Source: Bacillus sp. FJAT-49711
GTDB taxonomy: Bacteria > Bacillota > Bacilli > Bacillales > Bacillaceae_C
Length of the DNA: 64,000 nucleotides
Assembly (NCBI RefSeq): GCF_018343715.1
Contig: NZ_JAGYPL010000003.1
Coordinates: 648,001-712,000 of the forward strand
Direction of reading: 5' to 3'
The position numbers were made by a program, and so were the translations under genes. Of the stretch, positions 26,541 to 37,003 are shown piece by piece. The notes below the pieces were generated by a model that did no database searches, was not told the origin of the DNA, and worked only from the letters and a program-made list of their open reading frames with translations. The stretch's first letter is position 1. Every line of letters begins with the position of its first letter.

Positions 26541-26571
26541 CTTATTGAAGTAATCTGCCCGTTAGCACAAT
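26541..26571. repeat. Short repeat P (CTGCCCGTTAGC form)
   Basis: CTTATTGAAGTAATCTGCCC followed by GTTAGC, just past the 3' end of the 26581 lipoprotein gene. Confidence 0.5.
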
Positions 26572-26580
26572 TAAATAGAG

Positions 26581-27018
26581 CTATTTTATATCCCCGACCT
26601 TCTTCAAAACTACATCTTCAGATATATCCAATTCAACCTTTTTTTCTCTAAAATCTTTTTCATCCAAAGAACCAAATACTTCTCCAGTGTTAAAGTTTAA
26701 TATCCAAAAATGAATGTCATCCTTATTAGGTATTTGATAACCATTCTTGCTATCGGAGTCTTCTTTTAATCCAAGTTGCTTTGCAAGGATATAATTATCA
26801 TCCCATACCAATTCTGTAACTTTCGTGGGAATGATGTCTCTTCCCCAACTTGTCTCACTCTCTTTAGGTGCAATTGTAACCTGATGTGCTGATGTTCTTA
26901 TTACAGAGTAACCCCCAGGGAGGTCAACACTATAATCTGCCAAACCTTCACAGCCTGTTAATATCAGTGAAGGTACTACAAGTAATAACAAATAATAGAA
27001 CTTTTGTGTTTTAAACAT
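26581..27018 (-). CDS. DUF3997-like lipoprotein
   Basis: A 145-residue protein with a signal peptide and lipobox SLILTGCEG, hence lipid-anchored. The mature part starts DYSVDLPGGYSVIRTSAHQV, like DUF3997 proteins. GGGGGAGG lies just before the ATG. It is bracketed by P-type short repeats on both sides. Role unknown; several such lipoproteins occur in bacillar accessory regions. Confidence 0.7.
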   Translation of the reverse strand: MFKTQKFYYLLLLVVPSLILTGCEGLADYSVDLPGGYSVIRTSAHQVTIAPKESETSWGRDIIPTKVTELVWDDNYILAKQLGLKEDSDSKNGYQIPNKDDIHFWILNFNTGEVFGSLDEKDFREKKVELDISEDVVLKKVGDIK

Positions 27019-27040
27019 TAGCCTCCCCCCATTTCCTATT

Positions 27041-27120
27041 TTAAGTAACCTGCCCGATAGCTTATTAACTTAACAAAAAAAGCCTTAATCCTTCTTAGAT
27101 TAAACGCACCCGTTTATTCA
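27041..27120. repeat. Paired short repeats P with hairpin
   Basis: TTAAGTAACCTGCCCGATAG, then AAGCCTTAATCCTTCTTAGA with GATTAAACGCACCCG. The middle part can fold (TTAATC..GATTAA). The same paired layout recurs at 32807-32890. Confidence 0.5.
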
Positions 27121-27240
27121 CAATTTGAAATTGGTAACACGCTATCATATTGTTTATAAAAGATAAAAGCCGATGTCCCTGAAAGGAAATCGACTTTTTC
27201 TTGATGAATAGTTCTTAATACCTTATTTGACGGCAATATG

Positions 27241-28173
<933 letters not shown>

Positions 28174-28314
28174 TCAAACAAAAACGATACCGTTATCAAG
28201 TTTGTCTTAAATCATTGCCTAATCCTCTTAATACAATTTATAAATCGTATCAATATAAAGCAAGATTAAACTAACCCTTAACATGGATGGCTGTTGTCAA
28301 AAGAAAGAATGGAC

Positions 28315-28670
28315 AAACGGATGATTAAAAGTTGAAGCAAAGAAGAAACGAAAAGAAATGAAATGTATCATTCTTGGAATAATGTTACAGTGAGGAATAA
28401 CACTGAATAGAGATGGGAAATCCTGTGAATTTATGTGGTGGGGAAAATAATTAACACCCTTATTGGGCAAGGGATTGGCGGCTTATTGAACAAAAAAAGA
28501 ATGGAAACAAAAACTAATCAAACGTTTGATTAACAAAAAAGAACCAAGAAAGACGTGCCATTGGTACGCATCCCGATTCTTTTGGAGCGATTTTGTCTCT
28601 CCACATTTCCTTCGTTCTTCTCTCCCCTTTTTTCCTTTCAGGTACCAACTAAGTTACAGGGAGATACTAT
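28315..28670. repeat. Dispersed repeat R, copy 3
   Basis: Full-length copy: GTTACAGTGAGGAATAACAC block, palindrome AATCAAACGTTTGATT (28516-28531), hairpin GACGTGCC/GGTACGC, then a GGTACCAACTAAGTTACAGG tail. It fills most of the 610-bp gap downstream of the DUF-type gene at 28700. Confidence 0.8.
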
Positions 28671-28699
28671 GATGGTAGAAAAGAGTTACTCGTTTTTAT

Positions 28700-29245
28700 C
28701 TAACTTTTTTTCATCCTTACAAACCATTCTTTGAATGAAAGTCTACTATTATCTGGAATATTTTTTTGATCCCCAATCAAAACAATTTGTTCTTTTTTTT
28801 CTGAATCCCATTCTGCTACAAATGATTTGTTCGGGTCATAAAATGGGTCTCTTAACTCTTCCTGAAATTCGGCAATTTTATCAGACGTAATCGGTTTGTT
28901 AAAAGTACTGAATTCTTTAGATCCGTCTCTTCGAGCAAGCTCGTAACAGCCGTACCCCTGGTAAGTTACCTCTTCTAATAGATAATTGCCGTTTTCATCC
29001 TTTATAGGGGTTCCATTCTCCTCCAATCCCTCAATTATTAAGTAATTAGCCTCACCAATTTCAACCTCTTTGGGAATATCTTTTATAGAGGGAGACTCAT
29101 TCTTCTCTCTAATTATTGTAACTTCATGAAAATATCCACATCTGAAGCATTGTTCATCTCTCTCAACGACAATCGTGGGGTTATAATTAACCATCATAAC
29201 GCCAGCACAATCTGGACATTCTTGATGTTCCGAAACTCTTTCCAT
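28700..29245 (-). CDS. Hypothetical protein with N-terminal zinc ribbon
   Basis: A 181-residue protein. CPDCAG and CFRCGY (residues 9-40) form a likely zinc ribbon. The remainder is acidic, with a beta-rich middle (GENGNYLLEEVTYQGYG-like strands) and no TM. AAAGGATG precedes the ATG. It lies between two R-type repeats. Not assigned to a family. Confidence 0.6.
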   Translation of the reverse strand: MERVSEHQECPDCAGVMMVNYNPTIVVERDEQCFRCGYFHEVTIIREKNESPSIKDIPKEVEIGEANYLIIEGLEENGTPIKDENGNYLLEEVTYQGYGCYELARRDGSKEFSTFNKPITSDKIAEFQEELRDPFYDPNKSFVAEWDSEKKEQIVLIGDQKNIPDNSRLSFKEWFVRMKKS

Positions 29246-29334
29246 ACTACCACATCCTTTCTTATTTAATTCATGACATATCTGGTTTTATAGCGTTATT
29301 TTACTAGAAATCATGGTGCTATTTAAAGATTAAA

Positions 29335-29610
29335 AAAGAAATATCCCTATTGAACAAAAGATTGAAGTAATATTGAGCAAAAGAAAAAGACTGGAACCGT
29401 ATTGGATTCAGCCTGAAATTGTATTGATTTTGGAGGGTAAAACCGATTGGGGAATGATTGATAACACCCCCAAATCGGATTGAATACCTTCGTTTTTCTC
29501 TCCCCTTTTCCCCTCTTGGTATCAACTTAGTTACAGTAGGGGAGAACAAACTTCCAAAGGTATCGACAAAGTTACAGGGGGATACCTTTATCTTAAATAA
29601 GGTGTTCATC
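29335..29610. repeat. Dispersed repeat R, 3'-tail copy
   Basis: The region has the tail segments of repeat R (TATCAACTTAGTTACAG and AAAGTTACAGGGGGATACC) without the palindrome. No gene is supported in 29246-29617. Confidence 0.55.
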
Positions 29611-29617
29611 AATACAT

Positions 29618-29956
29618 TTATTTTACTGTTGACTTTAACTCCTCATTTCTTACCTCCAAAATATATTTTTTAAACACGTTATCTCTACCGCCATTTTTTT
29701 CATACCATTTATTTATTCGATTAAGATACTCTTTATCACTTCTAACATTGGCTTCAATCTCTCTATACTTCTCAAAACTATCATACTCCCAAATGGCGAA
29801 TACTTCAGTGGTTATTTCATCATTAGGTATCATCCATCTACCTATTAATCGTGCACCATACTTAATTTGATTGGGTAAATTTGTTTCATTAAAATGTTTA
29901 TTAAATATTTCAATAAATTCATTTTTTACAATGTAAAACTTCCTTCTATAAAACAT
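29618..29956 (-). CDS. NIPSNAP family protein
   Basis: A 112-residue ferredoxin-fold protein of the NIPSNAP type (PF07978): MFYRRKFYIVKNEFIEIFNK start, central GARLIGRWMIPNDEITTEVF, and WEYDSFEKYREIEANVRSD. AGGGGAAG lies upstream of the ATG. It begins 21 bp after the DeoR-type regulator and is likely its co-transcribed target or partner. Substrate unknown. Confidence 0.8.
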   Translation of the reverse strand: MFYRRKFYIVKNEFIEIFNKHFNETNLPNQIKYGARLIGRWMIPNDEITTEVFAIWEYDSFEKYREIEANVRSDKEYLNRINKWYEKNGGRDNVFKKYILEVRNEELKSTVK

Positions 29957-29977
29957 ATCTCTCGCTTCCCCTCTATT

Positions 29978-30745
29978 TTAATTATTTTTTGCTACAAGAA
30001 TTTCAACACCTTGGTTTTTTACCATATTAATATCTTCTATCTTTGTTTCATTATCTGTGATTATTATGTTTAATCCATTGACTGGATAAAAATTTGAGAA
30101 CATATCGTCTCCAAATTTAAAATGCTCTATCAAAGCAATAATCTTTCTTGAATTATTAAATACTGTTTTATGAAAAATCGAAACTTCTGGTGTAGCAGTA
30201 CTTAATCCTTTTAATGATAGTGCCCCAGCAGTTGCAAAACATAAATCAAATGTAAATTGCCGAGCGAATGCATTAGCTAAAGCATCTGTAATATTCCCTG
30301 AACTCTTTACAAATCCTCCAATTAAATATACTTGTATATTTCCTAAATCCCTTAGATAGTAAGCAATTTCAACAGAATTAGTAACGACGGTATATGAAAT
30401 ATCTTTCGGAAGATATTTCATCATTACAAAGTGAATAGCAGCTCCCCCAATAAAAACAGTTTGGTTTTCTTTTATATAAGTGACTGCTAACTTAGCAATA
30501 TCATTTTGATAAACGCTTCCTTCTCCATAGCGTATTGAACGAGGTTGAGCCATATTTCTAACTTTGGTAATAGGAATAGCTCCTCCGTGAGTTCTCTTTA
30601 AAAGACCTTGTTCTTCCATAATAGATAAATCTCGTCTAATCGAATCAATTGACATTTCAAATTTACTTGCTAGATCCTTTGCCCACACACGACCGTTTTC
30701 TTCCAACAACTTTGATATTTCTTGCCTTCTTTCGTCTGAAAACAA
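29978..30745 (-). CDS. DeoR-family transcriptional repressor
   Basis: A 255-residue regulator. The N-terminal winged HTH reads FSDERRQEISKLLEENGRV, followed by MSIDSIRRDLSIMEEQGLLK and RTHGGAI, the DeoR signature. The C-terminal DeoRC sugar-phosphate-sensing domain has VFIGGAA and VVTNS motifs. TTG 30745 is preferred because GAGGTG lies 6 bp upstream and gives the usual M-F/L-x-x-E-R-R start; GTG 30754 and ATG 30751 are alternatives. No sugar operon is adjacent. Confidence 0.85.
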   Translation of the reverse strand: MFSDERRQEISKLLEENGRVWAKDLASKFEMSIDSIRRDLSIMEEQGLLKRTHGGAIPITKVRNMAQPRSIRYGEGSVYQNDIAKLAVTYIKENQTVFIGGAAIHFVMMKYLPKDISYTVVTNSVEIAYYLRDLGNIQVYLIGGFVKSSGNITDALANAFARQFTFDLCFATAGALSLKGLSTATPEVSIFHKTVFNNSRKIIALIEHFKFGDDMFSNFYPVNGLNIIITDNETKIEDINMVKNQGVEILVAKNN

Positions 30746-30889
30746 ATTCATCACCTCAGAATATGGTTAATGGTAGCATTTCCCATATTATTGCACGTTT
30801 ATTCTGTTATTGTCAATTTCTCGTTCGCTTTTATTCTTTTTTATTAATGTTTATTAATGTTTTAAGCTGCTAAATAATGTATCCAAGAT

Positions 30890-30914
30890 AAAAGGACCCC
30901 CAGGTCCTTTTTTG
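30890..30914. terminator. Bidirectional hairpin upstream of the DeoR gene
   Basis: AAAAGGACC/GGTCCTTTT with a 4-nt loop; T runs on both strands. Confidence 0.7.
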
Positions 30915-30969
30915 GCACAGCTTGTTCAATTAAACTTCATATAGTGCAGATAATACACCTATTGTATAG

Positions 30970-31200
30970 ATTTGAATTATTGAAATGTAAATTTTAGGTT
31001 GGTGTTACAGTTAGGAAACATACTGAATAGAGAGTAGAAATCATGCAGATTAATATGATGGAGAAGAGCAAACGGATCCCTTCTGGGACATGGGATTGAG
31101 GAGGATATTGGATAAATTAAACAAACGTTTGATTAATAAAAGACCGAAGGAATACCGGAACTGAACCGGGAAAAACCTTCGGAACGTGGAAACTTATATT
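30970..31200. repeat. Dispersed repeat R, copy 4
   Basis: GTTACAGTTAGGAAACATAC block, palindrome variant AAACAAACGTTTGATT (31129-31144), and a hairpin of different sequence (CCGAAGG/CCTTCGG) at the same place. No gene is supported in the 588-bp gap. Confidence 0.7.
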
Positions 31201-31333
31201 TTTCTAAGGAACGTAAATTTTTATAGAGACACATTTGCCTAAAGTCCATTTTTTCATCCCCTTCTAACAATCTTATATAAGTTCTGCCAGATGGTGCTTG
31301 TGGTAGAAAGGTTTAAAGGAAAAGTTAACTTGT

Positions 31334-32208
31334 CTATATTAACACAGAAAGTAATTTATCTTTATTATTTAAAGCAAACTTTAATATTTTCCACATATCT
31401 TCTACTGCTTCCTCTCCATAACTTGGCATGTACATAAGCTGCATAAATACTGCTCCATCAAAAATGAATTCTTTTTCTTTATACTCATTTCCATACCTGA
31501 AAAATATCCTTCAAAAAAAGCACGTGCATTCTCAATATTAAAAGCAAGTTCTCCACTATCCTTATACCTAATAAATTGAGTAATTAACGGATATCCAACG
31601 TCTATTAAAGTTGATCCGTTCCCAGCGTCATCTAAATCAATAAAAATCACCTTACCTTCGGACGTCTTTATTGCATTATGAGGGCCAATATCAGTATGAA
31701 TGAATGATTGGCGTAAAGAGTTGAAATTAGGCAGGGATTTTATTATTTGATCGTATTCTTTTTTAAACGAATATTTATGGAACCTTCTATACATGTTTTC
31801 AATTCTTTCTTCAACATTTAAACCTGACTGAGTAGGATAATTATGTATTTTGTGAAGTAATGCTGAAACCTGCCCCAGTGCAAATTCATCTTCGCTATTT
31901 TCTTGCAGTTGTTCGCCATGTATATACTCCATAATATACATATACCTAGAGTTGTGTTTCTTATATAATGCACCATCATTAGCCATCAAGATATTTGGCG
32001 AAAGTCTATATTGACTTGCTCCCAAATAGGATAAAGTATTAGTATATTGAGTTATTTGTTGATCGCTTAATGACGGGTCAAAAGATTTTAAAACGAACCA
32101 CCCTTCTTTAGAATTGATTATCTTAACAATTCTGTTGCCTTTGGCTTTTATATCATGAATGGTAGAAACATTTTTTAATCCCCAAAACTCTTCAATAAAA
32201 TAATTCAT
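31334..32208 (-). pseudogene. Aminoglycoside-phosphotransferase-like kinase, frameshifted near the 3' end
   Basis: The kinase is recognisable by the Brenner motif FIHTDIGPHNAI (HxDxxxxN), VIFIDLDDAGNGS (metal-binding Asp), and Lys in VLKSFD near the N-terminus. ATG 32208 follows GGGAGGATA. The frame goes wrong at an A5 run (plus 31500-31504): as written the protein ends ...QVMERKQ, whereas the shifted frame continues GNEYKEKEFIFDGAVFMQLM to a stop at 31334. One extra base would restore about 290 residues. APH-fold kinases include antibiotic, choline and CotS-like members; the substrate is unknown. Confidence 0.75.
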
Positions 32209-32344
32209 TAATATCCTCCCATTCAATCAATTGCCAATCCTCCTCGCAACCAGGGTACCGCCAGAGAATTTTTCAATTTCGAAATACTGTCATGTTGAAT
32301 TAATGCACCCTTACTTTAAGTACAATTCTTCACATTCTTTTTAT

Positions 32345-32779
32345 TTAGGTAGTCTTAATCGTTTTATCATCATTTGTCATCATTCCAAAGAAATTTAGAG
32401 TTGCTATATAAAACGGATAGACTATCAATACTCCTATTGCTAAAAGTCCAGTAACAGGATTGGGAACATCCCCACCATATGTTATCGGAAATAAAGATGC
32501 AAATACATAAACAAAAAGAATAAAATAGGCTACCCAAAGGATGGCTGTCCAAAAGTTTGACTTTCGACTCCCCAGCCACTTTTTTGTTAAGAAGAGGAGT
32601 AGCATTGTACCACCTATAATTTCAACAATTAGCGTTACGACAGTCAAAATATTTACCGTATCAATTTCCCAATTTGTTACTCTGCTAATTCTATACACAT
32701 TTATCATAAGTTCCAGAGGAACAAATACCATAAAAGCGTATAAAATACTAACAACATTCAACTTCAAGAAATATTTCAT
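32345..32779 (-). CDS. Four-TM membrane protein, hypothetical
   Basis: A 144-residue protein with four TM helices (about 8-30, 45-68, 78-100, 112-135) and short loops. ATG 32779 follows GGGGG by 8 bp; the longer frame lacks a site. P-type repeats lie on both sides. Family not recognised. Confidence 0.65.
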   Translation of the reverse strand: MKYFLKLNVVSILYAFMVFVPLELMINVYRISRVTNWEIDTVNILTVVTLIVEIIGGTMLLLFLTKKWLGSRKSNFWTAILWVAYFILFVYVFASLFPITYGGDVPNPVTGLLAIGVLIVYPFYIATLNFFGMMTNDDKTIKTT

Positions 32780-32806
32780 TAAATAAGCCCCCAAGAATAA
32801 ATACCT

Positions 32807-32890
32807 CTTATTCAACTCTTCTGCCCGTTAGCTTAATAATTTCAACAAAAAAAGCGTTAATCCTTCTTTGATTAACGCCACCCGTTAACG
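32807..32890. repeat. Paired short repeats P with hairpin
   Basis: TTCTGCCCGTTAGCTTAAT and GCGTTAATCC..GATTAACGCCACCCG; the GCGTTAATC/GATTAACGC arms form a strong stem that could end transcription of the 32894 gene. Confidence 0.6.
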
Positions 32891-32893
32891 GAA

Positions 32894-33076
32894 CTATAAC
32901 GATAGGCTTTGAAAAAGCGTAATGGTTATAACTAATGCAGATAAAGTTCCCGCAGACAGTAATGTTATCATTTTCCGCCAGTTTATCTCTTTTGAAGGTT
33001 TCACAGCCTCTCGAGACACCGTAATCCATATAGCCATAGATACTATAACTAAGAAGAAAATAACTTCTTTAGACAC
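32894..33076 (-). CDS. Small two-TM membrane protein
   Basis: A 60-residue protein with two TM helices (EVIFFLVIVSMAIWITVS; LLSAGTLSALVITITLF). GTG 33076 is chosen because GGAGG lies 8 bp upstream; the ATG at 33091 overlaps that site. Not recognised. Confidence 0.55.
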   Translation of the reverse strand: MSKEVIFFLVIVSMAIWITVSREAVKPSKEINWRKMITLLSAGTLSALVITITLFQSLSL

Positions 33077-33140
33077 ATTTGACACCTCCATAATTTATAT
33101 TAATACCTTGTATACGAATTCAGAAAAATTAAAGTTTCAC

Positions 33141-33165
33141 TTTTAAAGGAATCTGCCCGTTAGCC
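33141..33165. repeat. Short repeat P
   Basis: TTTAAAGGAATCTGCCCGTT followed by AGCC, upstream of the two-TM gene. Confidence 0.5.
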
Positions 33166-33474
33166 ATCCATGAAGCAGAAACCACTGCTTCACCACAGAG
33201 AATGAAAATATATTGGTATGACCATACTGTTTATTAATCCAGTCAACCAATCAATAGATCAATATCTGTAGCTCCCTCATTTTTAACACATGAGGCGGGT
33301 TTTCTTTGGTATTGTCTTTTTTCGGAGATACAGAAGTTTATTTTCATGGTAGTATAAGTACATTTTTTCACAAACTCTTAAATTCTCCTTATTTTACCAT
33401 ATATTCTAAATATTTATAAAATAAGTATTTCCTCTCCCTCTAATGTCCATTTCTACTACTCGTCTACTATATGT

Positions 33475-33670
33475 ATCTGTAACTTAGTTGGAACTTCCCC
33501 AAATCCTGCTCCACCCCTTCTCCCTCTTGGCTTCACGCCCTCTTTTAAGCCTCTTGGCAATGGAACTAAGTTCGTACCCAAAATGCTCGTTTTTGCCCTC
33601 TTTTTTCCACTCTGGCTTGTATAGAATATTCTGCCATTGTAACTAAGTTCTCCCCTGGAATCGAGGAAAG
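33475..33670. repeat. Inverted copies of the AACTTAGTTACAG tail motif
   Basis: CTGTAACTTAGTTGGAACTT (33477-33496), GGAACTAAGTTCGTACCC and TGTAACTAAGTTCTCCCC are inverted relatives of the tail of repeat R. No gene is supported between 33077 and 33650. Confidence 0.5.
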
Positions 33671-34020
33671 AATCAGGAGAAAAGATTGGAAATGTAACAA
33701 TTTTGGGACGGAGTAGAGTAAAGAAAAAAGCCGAAGAAAGATTGGAAATCCTACGGGTTTATGGAGTGGGAAAGAAACTGAAAATCCTTATTGGGCAAGG
33801 GTTCTAGGGCATATTGGATAAACTAATCAAACGTTTGATTAACAAAAAAGAACCGAGAAGGACGTACCATCGGTACGCTTCCCGATCCTTTTTCGAGCCA
33901 TTTTTTCTCTCCACATTTCCTTTGTTCTTCTCTCCCCTTTTTTCCCTCTCAGGTACCAACTTAGTTACAGCAGGGGAGAACAAAGTTACATGGGTACCGA
34001 GAGAGTTACAGGGGGATAAC
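33650..34020. repeat. Dispersed repeat R, copy 5
   Basis: Palindrome AATCAAACGTTTGATT (33825-33840), hairpin GACGTACC-ATC-GGTACGC followed by TTTTT, then GGTACCAACTTAGTTACAGC and two further GTTACA words. It abuts the 3' end of glmS. Confidence 0.8.
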
Positions 34021-34044
34021 AACTACAACCATAACATATTCTCC

Positions 34045-35847
34045 CTACTCCACCGTCACACTTTTCGCTAGATTCCTAGGTTTATCAACATCACAGCCTC
34101 GATGCAAGGAAGCGTAATAAGCGATCAGTTGGAGTGGGATGACAGAGATAAGAGGTGTTAGTAATTCATTTACGGCTGGTAGGACGAATCGATCTTCATT
34201 TGTTTTGAGTCCTGCCATTGAGATAATGCATGGGTTGGCGCCACGGGCGACGACCTCTTTGACATTGCCGCGGATGCTCCAGTTAACGTTTTCTTGGGTT
34301 GCTAAGGCGATGACAGGTGTGCCGTCTTCAATCAAGGCGATGGTTCCGTGTTTGAGTTCGCCGCCTGCGAAGCCTTCTGCTTGTATATAGGAAATTTCCT
34401 TTAGCTTTAAGGCACCTTCTAGACAGACGAAGTAGTCAAGGGAACGTCCAATGAAGAAGCAGTTGCGTGTAAATGGAAGAAATTCACTGGCGATTTTTTC
34501 ATATTCTTCTTTTGAATCGCAAAGGATTTCCATGGCGTTCGCGATGATTCCGAGCTCATGGATAAGATCAAATCCAGTATTCAAACCACGGGACTGTGCC
34601 GTCACATTTGCTAGAATGGCTAATACAGCAATTTGTGCTGTGTAAGCTTTCGTTGAAGCTACGGCAATTTCTGGTCCTGCATGAAGAAGCATTGTGAAAT
34701 CTGCTTCACGTGACAAAGTCGAGCCTGGAACATTAGTGATAGTTAAGGCCTTATAGCCCATTTCTTTCACTTGAACTAAAACCGCTCGGCTATCCGCTGT
34801 TTCACCGCTTTGAGAAATAAAAATGAACAACGGTTTTCCAGATAAAAGTGGCATGTTGTAGCTAAATTCACTTGCAACATGAACTTCTACTGGAATTTTT
34901 GCCATGCTTTCTATGAATTGTTTTCCGACAAGACCTGCATGGTAGCTCGTTCCACAAGCAACAATATAGACACGGTCACATTCCTTAACGGCTTCTATAA
35001 TGTCTTCAGCAACTTCCAGTTGTCCTTTTTCATTCTGGTATTCTTGGATGATTTTTCTCATCACTAAAGGCTGTTCGTCGATTTCCTTTAACATATAGTG
35101 TGGATATGTGCCTTTTTCAATATCGCTCGCATCAATTTCTGCTTTATATGGATTACGATTGACGATTTCACCAGTAAGGTTTTTAATCGTCACTTCATCT
35201 TTTTTCAACATGACCATTTCTTTATCCATTAATTCGATATACGTATCGGTTACTTGAATCATGGCCATGGCGTCACTTGCCACGACATTGAATCCATCCC
35301 CGACACCAACGAGTAAAGGACTCTTATTTTTCGCTACGAAAATTGTATCTGCGTTTTCTGTGTCGATAATCGCAATTGCATAGGAGCCTTCCAACAATGT
35401 CAACGTTTTTCGGATTGCTTCTTCTGCGTCCATGCTCTCTTCCGCAAACTGTTCAATCAATTGGACAATCACTTCAGAATCCGTGTCACTTTGAAATGAA
35501 ACATCTTGTAAGTATTTCTGCTGCAATAGTGTATAGTTTTCAATGACTCCGTTATGAACTAAAGTAAAGCGGCCTGAAGTACTTTGATGCGGATGTGCAT
35601 TGGAACGACTTGGCACTCCATGCGTCGCCCAGCGGGTATGTCCGATTCCAGCCTGTGCAAAAATTCTTTCGTCTACGGCACTTCTTAAATCGGCAAGCCG
35701 TCCTTTTTCTTTAAAAATATGGACAATGCTATCGTTGCATAGTGCAATCCCTGCAGAATCATACCCTCTATATTCAAGCTTTTCCAAGCCTTTTAATAAA
35801 ATTTCTTTCGAATCATGATTTCCAATATAACCTGTAATGCCGCACAT
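34045..35847 (-). CDS. glmS: Glutamine-fructose-6-phosphate aminotransferase (isomerizing)
   Basis: A full-length 600-residue enzyme. Cys2 of MCGITGYIG is the N-terminal glutaminase nucleophile, with HTRWATHG following. Two SIS domains start near residue 285 and end in NLAKSVTVE. It makes glucosamine-6-phosphate from fructose-6-phosphate and glutamine, the entry to peptidoglycan amino sugars. AGGAGG lies before the ATG. A glmS ribozyme is upstream, so it is repressed by its own product. Here it is separated from glmM by about 21.7 kb. Confidence 0.98.
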   Translation of the reverse strand: MCGITGYIGNHDSKEILLKGLEKLEYRGYDSAGIALCNDSIVHIFKEKGRLADLRSAVDERIFAQAGIGHTRWATHGVPSRSNAHPHQSTSGRFTLVHNGVIENYTLLQQKYLQDVSFQSDTDSEVIVQLIEQFAEESMDAEEAIRKTLTLLEGSYAIAIIDTENADTIFVAKNKSPLLVGVGDGFNVVASDAMAMIQVTDTYIELMDKEMVMLKKDEVTIKNLTGEIVNRNPYKAEIDASDIEKGTYPHYMLKEIDEQPLVMRKIIQEYQNEKGQLEVAEDIIEAVKECDRVYIVACGTSYHAGLVGKQFIESMAKIPVEVHVASEFSYNMPLLSGKPLFIFISQSGETADSRAVLVQVKEMGYKALTITNVPGSTLSREADFTMLLHAGPEIAVASTKAYTAQIAVLAILANVTAQSRGLNTGFDLIHELGIIANAMEILCDSKEEYEKIASEFLPFTRNCFFIGRSLDYFVCLEGALKLKEISYIQAEGFAGGELKHGTIALIEDGTPVIALATQENVNWSIRGNVKEVVARGANPCIISMAGLKTNEDRFVLPAVNELLTPLISVIPLQLIAYYASLHRGCDVDKPRNLAKSVTVE

Positions 35848-35903
35848 AAGTTTTTCCTCCTATATAAGGAGGCAAGCAAGCACGGGGGCATACTTGCCCC
35901 CTT
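35848..35903 (-). promoter_or_regulatory. glmS leader hairpins over the ribosome binding site
   Basis: On the minus strand CCTCC-TTATATA-GGAGG can pair and mask the Shine-Dalgarno. A GC-rich stem GGGGGCA/TGCCCCC (35884-35901) lies just before it. Both sit between the ribozyme and the start codon. Confidence 0.5.
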
Positions 35904-35924
35904 ATCTCTGTTTTATTTTTCTTT

Positions 35925-36079
35925 ATGTGCACATTCTCTTTCTTTTGTCCACCGAGTCGCCTCTGGTGATTTGAGAAAGAAACTTCGACTGTGTGTCAAC
36001 AGTCGGGAGGTATCCGCCGAACGTTCGATAAACCTCCACCTCGTCAACTAATCTAACGAACAGATTAGTTCTGGCGCTT
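35925..36079 (-). ncRNA. glmS ribozyme
   Basis: The minus strand shows the conserved 5' end AGCGCCAGAAC (cleavage just before GCGCC, about 36077), the P2 hairpin, GACGAGGTGGAGGTTTATCG, TTCGGCGGATACCTCCCG, the P3/P4 stem, and the 3' GGTGGACAAAAGAAAG. These match the glmS self-cleaving riboswitch, which uses glucosamine-6-phosphate as cofactor and destabilises the mRNA. Confidence 0.97.
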
Positions 36080-36276
36080 GAGTAAATAATGTCCAATGCT
36101 CCTTTCTATTCTTGACTAAAAAAACGAAACAGGAATATCATACTATAAATATTTTTCTCTGGTCAATATATAATATGAAACTATTTGTAGAATGATATGA
36201 TTCACAAAAAAATATGCAGCTTACCATTTTGACAATGACACCAATGACGGTCCTTCACGAGTCTTCCATAAGCTAC

Positions 36277-36293
36277 CACTATACTGTATAGTG
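36277..36293. promoter_or_regulatory. Palindromic operator-like site
   Basis: CACTATAC-T-GTATAGTG is a perfect inverted repeat that includes a TATACT -10-like word, upstream of the small frame at 36352 and the 36553 regulator. Confidence 0.45.
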
Positions 36294-36351
36294 AAATTAA
36301 GCAAATACTCAAACGCTAAACGTTTGCATGTGCCAGAGAGGGGAGAAGGAC

Positions 36352-36420
36352 ATGATTAAAAGATCGAATCTTTTACATTTCATTTACTTAGGCAAGCTCC
36401 ATGCAAAGTCTATATTATAA
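36352..36420 (+). CDS. Possible 22-residue leader peptide
   Basis: ATG 36352 follows GAGGGGAGAAGG closely and encodes a 22-residue basic hydrophobic peptide ending at TAA 36420, inside the loop of an inverted repeat (AGCTCCATGCAAA 36395-36407, TTTGCATGGAGCT 36434-36446). The arrangement looks like a leader peptide with an attenuator ahead of the 36553 gene. Confidence 0.35.
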   Translation: MIKRSNLLHFIYLGKLHAKSIL

Positions 36421-36552
36421 ACAATTGCGGTTGTTTGCATGGAGCTACTTTTTGTAACCGCTTATTTCATTCCAACCTGTATGGTGGATACTGTTGATAG
36501 TATAGGCTTTGCTTCCTTAAAATCCGATCATTATTTTAAGGGGCGGGCACGA

Positions 36553-36819
36553 ATGAAATATATTAAAGCACAGGCTGTTTTTCCAAAGGAACTATTGAAG
36601 GAAATTCAGAAGTACGTTCAGGGTGAGATGGTTTATATTCCAAATCCTGATGGGGTTCGGAAACAATGGGGCGAGGATTCAGGATATCGAGAATTCCTGA
36701 GGCAGCGAAATGCTACTATTCGTCAAAGATTTAGTGAAGGAAGCACCATTGATCAGCTGACCATTCAATATTCCCTTTCCTACGACAGCATCAAAAAAAT
36801 AGTCTATTCGAAAAGGTAA
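36553..36819 (+). CDS. Mor/CD3324-type regulator
   Basis: An 88-residue protein: MKYIKAQAVFPKELLKEIQK, then QGEMVYIPNPDGVRKQWG, and a C-terminal HTH (NATIRQRFSEGSTIDQLTI, then YSLSYDSIKKIV). This is the CD3324-like family related to Mor transcription activators. ATG 36553 is chosen because GGGGCG precedes it and matches the usual family start; a longer frame from 36439 exists. A terminator follows. Target unknown. Confidence 0.8.
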   Translation: MKYIKAQAVFPKELLKEIQKYVQGEMVYIPNPDGVRKQWGEDSGYREFLRQRNATIRQRFSEGSTIDQLTIQYSLSYDSIKKIVYSKR

Positions 36820-36824
36820 TCATC

Positions 36825-36858
36825 AAGCTTACGTGTTATGAAACTCGTAAGCTTTTTT
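36825..36858 (+). terminator. Terminator after the 36553 gene
   Basis: AAGCTTACG/CGTAAGCTT stem followed by TTTTT. Confidence 0.9.
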
Positions 36859-37003
36859 AACGTTCTGAAGTAGCTTTCCTTGCTCCATATGTGATGAACT
36901 GTCAATCGATCAGGATTATGTGCTGAAAACAATTAAGATTTGTTTTTTATATATAATCCCGACTATACACCCCCTATACTTACCGTTAAAAGGGGAACAT
37001 CCT

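Noticed and set aside
33804..34071. Overlapping 72- and 85-codon frames
   Set aside because: Both lie inside repeat R copy 5; similar frames occur at 29319-29673 because the repeat tail is shared, not because a protein is conserved.
34000..34100. Tn7-type attachment site at the glmS 3' end
   Set aside because: Accessory DNA does abut glmS, but no TnsABCD-like genes or Tn7-like terminal repeats are visible, and repeat R explains the junction sequence.
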